DNA of 64,000 nucleotides from assembly GCA_947846985.1 (NCBI GenBank), contig CANTUZ010000004.1:1116001-1180000 (forward strand). The letters run 5' to 3'. The notes below the pieces were generated by a model. That model was not told the origin of the DNA. It saw only the letters and a list, made by a program, of their open reading frames with translations, and did not search any database. A program made the translations under genes and the position numbers. Within the stretch, counting starts at the first letter, position 1, and every line of letters begins with the position of its first letter. This document shows, piece after piece, positions 38,201 through 49,700 of the stretch. Source of the stretch: Fratercula arctica (Eukaryota; Chordata; Aves; Charadriiformes; Alcidae).

Positions 38201-40632
38201 AAATGTGACAGCTTTGCGGACTTCTGGAGCACCGGTGTAAATACACTGTTATTTGGGGTGTCACGTAATTGTGCTGGGGAAGTCACTGGGTGGTCCCAAC
38301 CCGCAGGTTTCAGTGTTAACTAAAAGCAAGGGCTGCAAGAGTGTGCAGCCAATATGGGCTGATGGGAAGGGTCCATGGACAAGTGTGTTATCTCTGGGGT
38401 GAGCTGGCGGGGTGGGAATGTTTTGTACCAGCCTGATAAGCAGAACTGGACACAGCTGAGGAAAGCGTAAGGAGCCTTTGTTGTGCTTCTGTGGCAGCTA
38501 TAGGAGAAAAGGCCGGTCTTTGTCCAGGCGCATGGGCAGCCAGGGAGGGGAAAGGGGGAGGCGTTGGTCAAGAACTCTGCCCATCACCAGCTGCTCCTAC
38601 AGTTTTTGTTGTCAGCATTTTAGTGGTGTCCAGCTGATTTAAGATATGCTCGAGGTTTTTAAGGCAAATAATTTAGTAAGAGCCATTCACTATATAACAA
38701 AACAGGTAGTCCAGCGGTAATCTTTAGGGGTTTTTTTGCGTAAAAATCACTTCTCTGAATCTGTAGAGATCAGCTTTTTCTTTCACATAAAACATTTTAA
38801 GGTCAAATTATATTAAAAAGAATTCAACCATGAGCAATGAAGCGGTGCCGGAGCTTGCCAGAGTTGCTGCGCTACGTTTAATAGTGGTGACTTGGCGATC
38901 TGCTCTTCTTAACGTGTTGTTTCCTGACAGATGGGAGGGAGCTTAATTGTGCATCCAGTTATTCAGGTGCCAATGTACAAAAACTGCTCTGCAGCTTTCG
39001 AAATTGTTTTGCAATTCCATTGGCACAGGCAGAGGATTCAGTCAGAGCTATTAGTAAATCACATAAATGCAGATATCAAGGTGTGGCCAATGGTTACTGA
39101 ACTCGGAGGCAAAGAAGCACCGCTGTTACACTGCCGTACAGCCACCTCCTCCTCCTGTACAAACTCATGTCTGTACAGAAGTCCCTGCCCTTATTTGGCC
39201 TTCAGGTATGTTTTTTACCTGGATGGATGTCACCCAAAGGACAATGGGGATGTGGGGTCCCTCCTGCTCTTAGCAGTGCTCTGCTGATCCAGCTCTGTTA
39301 GAAACCCCAGCTGCTCGCGTAAAGCTTATTTCGGTAGCGCACTCTGGTTTTAGAGGTTGTGAAATAACTTCCTGTATCCTTTGTAGGTTGACGATAATTT
39401 TTTTTTTTATGTGAAGCTTCTCTTTTGTCCACATAAGCTTTTTTAGAAGTTGTTCATCTATGTGGCAACTTTATGTAACTTCTGCTAAACAAGAATCGCA
39501 GTAGTGAAGGATCGTTTGCGCAGAAGCTAGGCACTAACTCGCTAGCTAGCCCTGATCTTTTCAAGCTTGAATTTCTTTGCTAAATTGATTTTCTGAAGGC
39601 TACTTGTCATTAGTACCGTAGACAATAAACTGCTTTTCAGAGGTCTGTGGCCAGGGTCTGTCCCACACAGTCTGAAATCAGACTGGAGTCCATCTCCTGG
39701 CCTAAGGGAGGATGGACATCGAGTGCTGTTAGGCAAATTCCTTGGTCGTCATGCCCAAGTAAGAGAGAGAAATAGAAGTTTAATAATCAACTTTGAGTGC
39801 AGTCCTTGGACGTTTTACTGCTTTCAGTGGGATTCATTTTTTTTCTACCCATCTGTGTGATGCCACTTGGGCTGAGACTAAGTTTTTTCCAGTGCAGTAT
39901 CAGTTGTCAATCTTGAGTCTGAGTCTCTTCTCTTACTCTCCTCCGTCTGCCTTTTCTTCTAGTACCGGAGGGGAATGGAAGCAGCCAAGACTCCATAATT
40001 AAACTTACTGAAGAATGCGTTGTTGGAGTCTCATGGGTCTGGCTTGTTGCCTACATAACATGCTGGAATCACTACGTGGTGATCTGTAAATTATATTGCT
40101 ACATCACTTTAATTATAGCCTTGTTCTCTCTTTAATAACTCAGCTGCTTTCTTTGTGTGCTGCAGGACTCTGGCGATGATCAACACTTCTTCTTCTGTCT
40201 AGTTTTATGAACCTGGTTTAGGGTGGTTTGCTGAGTCACTTTTTTTTTTTTGGTGACCCTGGGCAATGCTCTATCCGTAATTAACAAACGAATCCCAACC
40301 AGTAAATGGGTTGCAGTCGCAGTCTACTAACAAGTGAAGCATAATCATGGAGTTATAGAGTATCCAAAAACTACTTGGGAAGTCCTGGTATGTGTAGTAC
40401 TTGGGATATAAGGTACAGTGATATCCTTGGTGGGAATGGCTTACGGCTTTTTTTACTAGGAGAGGGAAACATTTGGTTATTAGAGCTAAGTAGTCAAAAT
40501 ACGGTGTAGTTACCCCTTAGCTTGAGTGTCTGAGGCTGTTTCACTTGTCAAACTAAGGCTTTGTTATGTTTACCATTTAGTCTTTCTTAGTGGCATTAGT
40601 GCATATAATGATTTTTTTAACCTTGTGTTTAG
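26231..40632. other. intergenic region upstream of RASSF6
   Basis: No coding exon was recognised. At least one non-coding 5' exon and the promoter of RASSF6 should lie in this interval or further away, because the first coding exon is preceded by a splice acceptor; I could not place them. Compositionally skewed blocks occur at about 27,600-28,000 (A/C-rich, then G-rich) and 32,200-32,700 (G/T-rich). An A-rich simple tract lies at 37571-37612. The 170-codon minus-strand frame at 28456-28968 has no recognisable domain. Confidence 0.4.
27938..27959 (+). other. G-quadruplex-forming motif
   Basis: Four G runs of 3, 5, 5 and 4 bases are separated by loops of 1, 3 and 1 bases, a textbook G4 pattern in the intergenic region. 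Confidence 0.7.
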
Positions 40633-40722
40633 ATTGATCTCTTGGGAATAAATGAAGAAAGTGACCATGAAAGCACAGCATCTGCCTTCTGTTTCCATCA
40701 ATGAGGAGAAGTTCATAACCAG
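40633..40722 (+). CDS. RASSF6: RASSF6 first coding exon
   Basis: The acceptor TTGTGTTTAG is followed by 19 nt of 5'UTR, then ATG at 40652. It encodes [20 protein letters not shown] and FIT and ends in phase 2 before GTAAAT. It matches the start of mammalian RASSF6 (INEKTYITR). Confidence 0.85.
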
Positions 40723-43700
40723 GTAAATTATTAACAAAATTTTTTATGACTCCGCTGTTTTCATTCAAGTTACTCCGTATTTATTCATAACCAGGGCACC
40801 TCGTAGAGAGCTGAGCAGCGGCAGTTCCTACAACTTGCTTTCTGCAAAGCGTATACAGAACAAAGTTACTGTTCGTATGGATTTCACAGAAAAGAGCATT
40901 AAACCTTTTGGTCTGTGCATTTTTTTCATTAGGTAGAACAGGACTTTCAGAGGATAAACTTCCAAATTAGGGAAGAAGACCCTTCTGTCTTTGAAACCTA
41001 TTGGAATTCAACATGAGTTCCAGTGCTTAACTGGAGCTCTACTCGTTCGAGGCATGGGGTCTGGTCTCTAGTCCCAGATGGCAGGGTTTCTTTGCAGAAA
41101 GACCTATGGGGCTGCTGGCTCTTTTCTGTGGCGAGTCAAAGGGGTTCTTTAACCTACTTGTAAAAAGCTTGGACTTCCAGTCAAACTGTATTTCCTAGGC
41201 TGCTTTTCCACAGTTAAATCTGCCGGTAGGATTTTTTCCTGATGCTGCCATAAACCCTGAGCCTCCTGGCGTAGAGCTCCATGCCCTTTTCAGGGGATTG
41301 ATTTTCCCCTTGTTGACCAGAGTGCAGGAGCTGGAAGAGGGGGCTCTTCTCTCACTTCGTTGCTGTCCCTCTTGCTGTTCCTGTGGGAAGCAGCTAATTG
41401 TAAATGCACCCGGGGATGGGGCCTCTGATAGAAAAGTATCAGGATTCAGATGCAAATACCTACTTGCAGCATGAGAAATTCTATGTGGCTTGAACAGAGC
41501 TGTTGATTTCTCCCTTTTTAAGGAAGGGTGTCAGAGCTTTGCCCAGAGCATGGAGGCAATAACTGCATCCCTCTCCTTCCCTGAAGAGCTGTTCCTTTTA
41601 TACTGCTACTAATTTTGGACATAGTGTTTTTGTGTCAGAGGTAATTAATCTGTGTAAACTTTCATATACTTGGTATGCAAAAGCATTTGGAAATGTTCCA
41701 GATGAACCAGTGTCTCCGGAGTTTGATTCCACTATATATTTACCTGTTCCAGTGGTGAAATGGAGATCGTGGTTGAGACACCTCTGCATCAGGGTCATGG
41801 CTTCAAGTACTGTTCAAGTCTTTTTTTTTTTTACCTTCCAAAAAAACCCCAAACGAGCGTTTCAAGAATCCCTAACGCAGTCTGCATACATTCAAGCTGG
41901 CTTCCGATGCAATTTCCAGAGTCTTGTCCCTCATCTACACCTTGAATCTGCTGTTAGGTTACTCCTTGCAGTTGTGTGGTGCAGGTGCTGCTGACAAGGC
42001 AAGCCTGCTGCTGGGGAGTTGCACAATGGCGGGATCAAAAGGCTGACCAAAGCGTGTGGGATTGTTTGGCTGGCTGAACTATTGCGTCTTTAAGCATAAG
42101 TGCCATAAAGATCTGGGGAGAAGTGTGCAGGGCTCAGGAGAGAAGAGGACACAGGTAAATTGTCCTGGGTCAGTGTTTTGGGTGAACACCATCTGGGCTT
42201 TGTTGTGGTTTGCCACCGAGGCGCTTGACCTTACAGCCTTCATTACTGGAAGAAGGGGTGAATCTGCAGTAAATGGGACCTTTTTGGAGTTTGTTTCTAA
42301 GTTGTTCTACCAGTTACTTGGCTCTGGCTTCCACAAATGGCTGCTGTTGGCTGTTGTCACAAAGGCGGGCTGTGAGGGACTGTCTTGCGACACAACAGAG
42401 CTGCTGATTTTCCGGCAGGGTAACTCTGAAGAGGTGACCATTTGCCTTCGGTTAGGGAGGTCTTTGGGCCTTGGTAGTGAAGACGTGCAACACTGAGACT
42501 GCTGCAACTGGTAGGCTGGTGCACGAGTTACTGCTTTCTGGGGATAAAAGAAGAAAAATGTTCTTCTCTAATGTCTCTCGGCTACGTAAGGACAAACAAG
42601 TGGGTGAGAGCTGCTGCTAAATCTCTCCCTCGGGGCTTTTCTAATGGCTTCTGTGGTTTGTCATCATTGGCCACGCTAATGCGAGACTGAAATCCGAAAG
42701 ATATATTTGTGCAAACTTCTGTGCACGTTAATGGGAAGTTTTCCTACACAAGGCAAGAAACTAAGTGAAAGTCTTCAGAGCTTGCTCTGAGAAATGGGAT
42801 CTGCCTCGGGGATAACCCTTAGCACATCGCTTAGTGCTTTTAGCCTGTGATTTTATCGGCCTTTGCAGCCAACATGGGCCAAGAGGAATAGATGGGCCTC
42901 AGAGTGTGACCCGAGTCCTTACGTGTTCCTCATCTCTCTTCAGGGAATTGGTCTCCCCCTTTTTCTACCTGGAAAAGCTTGCAAAACAGCAGCTGTCAAT
43001 AAAATGATTGCCAAAGGTATTAGGCTGCAAAGCATAAAAAGACTTAGTTTGGAAGCCCCTCGCAAGCAGGACCAGCAGGTCTGTCACAACACCTGTCACA
43101 CAAAACTAGGTATCTCCTACTTGGTGTTGATCTTAGTTTGCATCTGGATTTTGCCTGTGTGAGGCCAAGACGTGCTCAATCTTGCTTACCTTCAGCCAGC
43201 AAGAGCGAACTTTCGCTTCTATGTGATTAATATCTAAGTCTATTAAAACTTGGCATTTTGGTGGGATGAGCTGAATACAATCCCTCATAGCTCAGGAGAC
43301 GCAAAGGACCTGGAAGGAGCTATTCCAACACAATGCGGAGAGAGGCGTTCACCGCCTGTATTACTAGGATTTAAGAGTGGAGCTGAAGGAAATGTTGAAA
43401 ATGCCGTTTTGGAGCCCAGCGCTTTAAGACAGTTAAAAATATTTGGGGGGGGAGCCGCAGTAAGTTAACAAAGTAAATAATTTACAAGCAGACTTTCAGA
43501 AGGGAATGCCGCTAACCTTGTTGAGTTTAGCGGTGCAGCCCTTGTCCTAATGTTACCTGCTGAGTACATCTTTTCCCTTCCCATGAGGGGAAGAGGCTCC
43601 CCAAGCAGCAGGACACGGCCGAGTTGTGGTTAAATGGAGCAAGGGAGGGATAGGGCATGCCAGGGAAAGCTTTTCGCTCGCACACTGTGTACAGCAAATA

Positions 43701-46700
43701 CACGTTTGCTGCCCTCCCTGCTCCCTCCGAGCAGCACTGACTTTGTTATTTTTCAAGTTTACACAGTTAGCTGTGCAGCCCTTGGAACAGAAGCTGGAGT
43801 AAATTGAGTCACAACCTGATCAGAGAGATGCTCTGAAATAGTACTCATTCCACCCCTGCACACATCCTTCTGCACTGCGTCGCGGTGCTGGACAAGCTGG
43901 TCCTGTTCCTCGGGGAGAGACCACTCTCAGGTTCGTCACTTCTGGCGAGGGTGCCACTGTCACCACTGATAACGCCCTCGCCTTCTGGGACGTGGGTGAG
44001 TTGTGACACCACGGTTTAAAGTTCTGCTGCAGCTATTCATGCCAGGGTTTCTGGTGCCCCACGGCTGTGCTCCGAAGTTCCTCTCTCAGAAGGTGGAGTG
44101 TAAGACTCTGCGTATGCTCTTGGTCCATGTATTCCTCCACTTCCGATGTGGTTTCTTTGGTGTTCATGGTGAACTCCTGACTGTTGAAATAGTGAAACTT
44201 AATTCCTACTGAGCATTACTCCCATGTGTGATTTGTTTTTTCAGTGACAGTGCTAGAATTCAATTCTTGGATGTGGGGTAGGGTTTTCCTTTAGTTTTTC
44301 TTGTGAGGTTTTTACCGAAATTGGTGTAGTTGTAATAGTACTTCTGATAGTATGTGAGTCTCGAATAGTTTCGGTAGGTCTCTGGGGATCTTACTGTGAG
44401 ACGAGCTTGCGAATGCTGTCTGTTTGTCTGTGGTTGAGCTGTTATAATATCTCATGCTAGGCAAAAACAAGGAAATAATAGGCACCGTTTGGAAACAAAC
44501 GTGGTGTCATCAGTCACCACTGCAAGACCGTACGTGAACCCATCTTCATAGTCAGCTCAGTAGGTGTTCAAAGACCGTGAGGAAGAGTGTGTGTGCTTCC
44601 TTGAAACTGTTGCCCATGCTTAATTATCTCTGCCGGTGAAAACTGCTTTCTTGAATTACAGTCTAAATAATCTTTGCTGTTTAGTTGGTGTGGGGAAGAG
44701 CCTTTCACTCTTGATGTTCCTGAAATACATGTCACTTAATTCTGCCTTTTTTTTGGTCCTCCTCAGCCTGAGCTGCTAAATGCTGGCTGTGCGCCTACTT
44801 GGCTGCTCCGGGTCTGGGGATGCTGAGTGGCCCCGACTCTGCTGACATCCCCCGGCAGGTTTGGAAATCACCTAGTTAAAATCCAGTAGATAAAGTTCAT
44901 TCTTCCCAAACAAAGTTGCCCAAGGCAGGAGGTGGCGACTGTGGCCTCGTAAACGGGTGTGTGGTAGCTTTAATTTGGTTATTATGAAATGCCATCAAAT
45001 TGGAAACTCCTTCTGAAATGCTCTTCTCCTGCAGTGCTGTGAGGTTACCAAGGATGGAGACAGGTATAGTTATGTCTGATGGTGGTTCTTAAATAGTAAG
45101 TTTTAACCCTGGTTAGCAGCACTGGGCCTCTCCTTACCTTCCTGCCTCGATGCAGTCAATTCCAAGCAGAATGTTATGCTGCTTTTTAACTGCATCATGA
45201 ATTTCTGTTTGAAATCTGAGGCGATGGGCGCATTTATAATCCTTGCTTGTTGGCAGAGGTTCTCCTCATCTCCATCCTTTCTCCTCCAAGCAAAGACGTA
45301 GTGCAAAGCTATTAGGTTCCAAGCATAAGGAAACAGCAATGTTTTGTCTAGGCTTACTGTAGAAATTTTGAATTAAGAAGAGTATCTCAAAAAATATGAA
45401 CCCCAATGAAAAGCACCATGCAGGGAAAATGAAGTGTAAGCTAACTGAACTCATCTGCAGCGTTGGTGCATGGGAGTATTGATCCTGTTTGCTCCTGCTC
45501 ATGACTACACCGCAAGTCCAAAGTACAAGTTCTGGGGCAGTGTTAACATCACATCGGACTATGGGTAATTAATTTCCGCTGTGTATCAGGTCTCTAGAGA
45601 AGCAACTTGTGAGCAACCCAGAATCCTGACAAAATTTTACTCAAAGAAAATGATGCATTAATCATTAACAAACCTGTACACAGATACAGGCTGTTACCCT
45701 GCCACTTAGCACCTGGGTTTTACAGTGATAGAGATGTTTAAAAATGATTCTTTTCGTTGTGATCTTTTATTCTAGAGAGCAGCTCACTTCTCTTCTGAAG
45801 ACTTACAACTCTTACTATTCTGATCAAGAAAACCTCCAACTGACACATAATCAGGTAAGGATCCTGTGAAAATAAATCCAAAAGCACAATGTAATAGTAG
45901 GAAAAGCACAAATGTTTAATGTGGCAGACAGCACAGCGTGGGATACCAGTTCTGTGTTAGCATATGAGATGGAATACAATATCTGCTCAAGGGTCAACTT
46001 CAGCGCAGAGAAAATGCGCGTACCCGTGGCCCCAGAAACGCATCCTCTTGGAGGCCAGAGGGGCCTAAAGCATGAATGGTGTCTCGTACCAGAGTCCCCG
46101 CTTCGGAGGTCTGAACTTTCTTCTCCTTCACAAGCTGGTTTTGCTGCTATCGAGACCCAAAAGGCCATCAGAGCAATTCTGGAGAGTCCTCCCTGCTCTG
46201 TCCCAGCCCATTCTGCAGTGATGGAGTTCTGTGTCAGCAAGAATGGGGACTGATAAGGGGGATTGGACTGATGCAGTGCCCTGCATCAACGAGGACCATT
46301 AACTGCACCTTCCCCCTTTGCCAGCAGCTGCTCTTCCCCTTCAGCACCTTCTTAGCACCCTGGTTTCAGAAGAGCTGGTCATCCAAGTAGAACAAATAGC
46401 ATTTGATGTGTAATTGTATGGAATTAGGGACGTGTTGGTTGGAAAACCTCCTGGTCAAAGTCAAGTTAATGCTGACACAAGATCAGATCAGCTGCAGCTT
46501 CAGCGACCTGTTTTGAAGTATCTTACATACGGAGATGACGCAGCCTCTCTAGGTGACCTGTGCCAGGGCTGTGTTATCCTGGGCGACTTCAACATATTCC
46601 TGTGACTCTGAGGGGAAATCAATTATTATTACGTGATTATTATTACTCAATTATTATGCAGCACTCCTTACTCCTTTGTTTTTTTTCTCCAGCGAGAAGG

Positions 46701-49700
46701 AAGCAAGCCATTTATTGAAGGAATCTTGTCAATATTTTGGGGAGTCCGACACCCTATCCGATTAAAAATTCAGGATGAGAAGCAGATACCCTCTTTTGTA
46801 ACCCTGAAGTCAACAGAGAACGTGGGGTTTTTCCCTGGCAAAAGGTAAGATATTAACATCCCTAAGGAGGAGGCAGACTAGTATGTCAAGACAGCCTGCG
46901 TGGGTGGCTGCAGTGGCCGTGGCTGCCCGTTTATCCCAGGTTGCCCAAAGGCTATGGCGGATGCTTGCCCGGGGTGCTCGAACTGCTGTGGTCTTTCAAC
47001 AGCTGCTGCTGGGCAGAAAGATGCATCTTTGTGGCACCTTTGTCTGGCTTTCAGCTGAAGAACAGTTGGGAAGGCAGAGGAGGCTGCTCTTGTCTCTGTG
47101 TGTAGAAATGTATATGTAAAAAAACACGCCCATGTATGTCCATACACCTAATAACAGCGGTAGCCCCCAAAAGACCTTGTGTCGTGCACATTCTCCAGTG
47201 TGAACCAAAAAGCTGGTAGGTTAGTGCTGAGTGATTGTCTATGGCATGTCACCTTCCTGGGCACTCGAAGTGGGACCCCGTGGCTTTTCGGGGCAGAGTT
47301 CAAGCCAAGGAATGAAGACTGGCTTTGTGCAAGATGCGGTATTAGAACCCCTTACAAATCCAGACGGATCAGCTGCTCCTTCAGGCTGCTGCCTGAGATG
47401 TCTCGTATCGCAGCGTGTTGTGCTGATCTGACTCCTGCTGGACTGGCCATATCTTTACTAACTGATGTAGGTTCTTTGTGTGTTTCTTCTTTCTGGTCTG
47501 AAAGCTATTTAGCAGGCCTTGGCTGGTGAATTTGGAATCTGATGAGCTGAAGCTGAGTGATGTGTAGACTGAGCCAATATTTACTCTGACTCCCTGATAA
47601 ATTCTGTATTTCAGAGCTCATGTTCTTAATTACCGGTTGTCTTAGATTGCATGTGGTCCGTGTGTGATGTGTCGATTGAATGCTACTGCTGTCACAGCTG
47701 CAGAGTTCCAGAAAAGTCAGGGACAGTCTTGCTCCCTGTCTCCGGCTGTTGAAATTAAAGGATGGAACCTGACAGGAGAAACCAGCCAAGAACTCGGGTC
47801 TGAGGCAAATCTGGTTCCCTCGTTGCCTTGGCCAGCTCTGCCGGTACAGGGTGCGTGTGGCCGGCAGGATAGGCTCCGCTCCGGCGGTTAGTTACGCTTT
47901 GCCTTTTATTTTTTAAAAAACTTATGACTGATGGAGATGTGAATCTTAAAGTAAATATTAATTCATGATCACAGCGGTGCGGAGCTGCCCTGACATGCTG
48001 TACGGTATGCACAGCAGCTGCACTGTTTGATCTCAAATGAACTTGTTAAATGCACGGAACACAACTGAGAGCGTCGCTTGGCGTGTTCATTGGGGTTAGT
48101 TGAATATTGTTTTGAATATATGTAGGAAATGAATTTTTAATATTTTTCCTACAAATCGGTTTATTCTCAGTCAGAGCAGTAACTGGGCAAAGACTTTGTG
48201 CTGGAGAGTGTACGCAATGAATTATGAAGTACAGGCATAAGGAAAGCTGGGTGTTAAACCAGGCTGGGCTGAATTCCCTGCACTCGTACAGCGCGGGTTT
48301 GGGTAGCACCGGGGGTTTCTATGGGAATTTCATCTTGTATGTCTGTGTAACTGACATGGCGCGTCCTGTGACTGTTGAAACAACAATACGTGTGTGTTCT
48401 GTAGGCCTGCCTGCTACCCTCCACGTGAGTAACCCAGGGCATTGCTATAAATTAGATAAAAAGAATTACAGCAAACTAATTATTTAAGGGACATCATGGT
48501 TGATGTTCAACAAGCTCTAAATAGTGTTGTGTTACATTGTGGCATCTCCAGTCATACCACGTTTTACTAATTAATTTTCTTATGACATAGACTAAACTTA
48601 CTGACTTCATATATCACATGGAAGTCTGCAGTCGTGTTCGGTGAAGTTTAGAACAGGGATAGGAATGTGTTAGGTAAAGCCTGGCTACAGGAGAAATCAA
48701 AATCACTGAGTTAATGAGGAGTAATGAACTAGAAATGTATGCTTGGTATTTCAGGGGAATGACGCGCTGGGGAGAATTTGATGACCTACATCATATTAGT
48801 GGGGAGACATTGAAATCTACTGAAGAAAAGCCAGACCTTGAGAAAGGTGAGTGTTGGCGCTCTTGCGTTGGCTAAACGTTCTTTGTTCTGGGACTGTGCA
48901 CAAATCATTCGACAGGTTAGGCCTTCCCTACCAGGAAAGGGACATGTTTTTCTGTCTGTTTAACATGCATTACGTGCTGGTGAAACAGTCCTGTATCACT
49001 GGTTAGGGAAAATATTGCTGTGGAGATGAACTTCGCAGCCGGCCAGGGCTCATGGGCTGTGCTTTCACCAAGGAATCCTTCCCAAAGAGCGAACAAACCA
49101 GCAAGCTGTGGCCGCTGCAGACAGCCTGTTGCTCTTCGTCGTACGCCCGTGCCCTCTCCTCTCACCCAACCAGAAAATAATTAAAAAAATATATATAAAT
49201 CCCTGCATGGAGAACCTTCTTCCTGTGGGGGTGCTGGCAAGGAGGGGAGAGCAGCTGTGCGATACGCTGATGTGCCTTTGTTTCACGCAGGTCATTCATG
49301 TTACGAGAGCTGCACTCTGAAGCCCGTGGGCGAGCAGGACCATGACTGCGCTACCCTGCCGCGGGCCGGCAGCCGCGCTGCCGCCGTGCCCAAGGGGACC
49401 AGGCTGCGCATGATAGCCAGGACAGAAGTGGAAACTCACAGGTTTTCGATTAATGGCCACTTCTACAACCACGAGGTAGGAATGTTTGTGTCTGCCTTTC
49501 ATCCCCCGAGGTTGGGTGCTGGGGCAGGTCATGTGGGCTGAGCTTCTGGCCTCCCCTGCACCCCTTTAGCCGAGGAGGGGACTCCCCACCAGCCCCCTGC
49601 GTGGCCAGGCCAGTGTCACCAGGACTTAGGCTCAACCCCGACCAGGGCTGCTCTCCTGAGGACACCCTTTGCTTTGTGGCAGTGGTGGCAGACACCTGAC

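Noticed and set aside
38931..39287. possible exon with a CCTGACAG acceptor upstream of RASSF6
   Set aside because: The ORF of 118 codons has no RASSF similarity and no matching donor or phase to 40633. It could at most be non-coding 5' sequence.
46621..46658. ATT-rich stretch considered as a microsatellite
   Set aside because: It is short and imperfect, and most of it is the AT-rich approach to the RASSF6 exon 3 acceptor.
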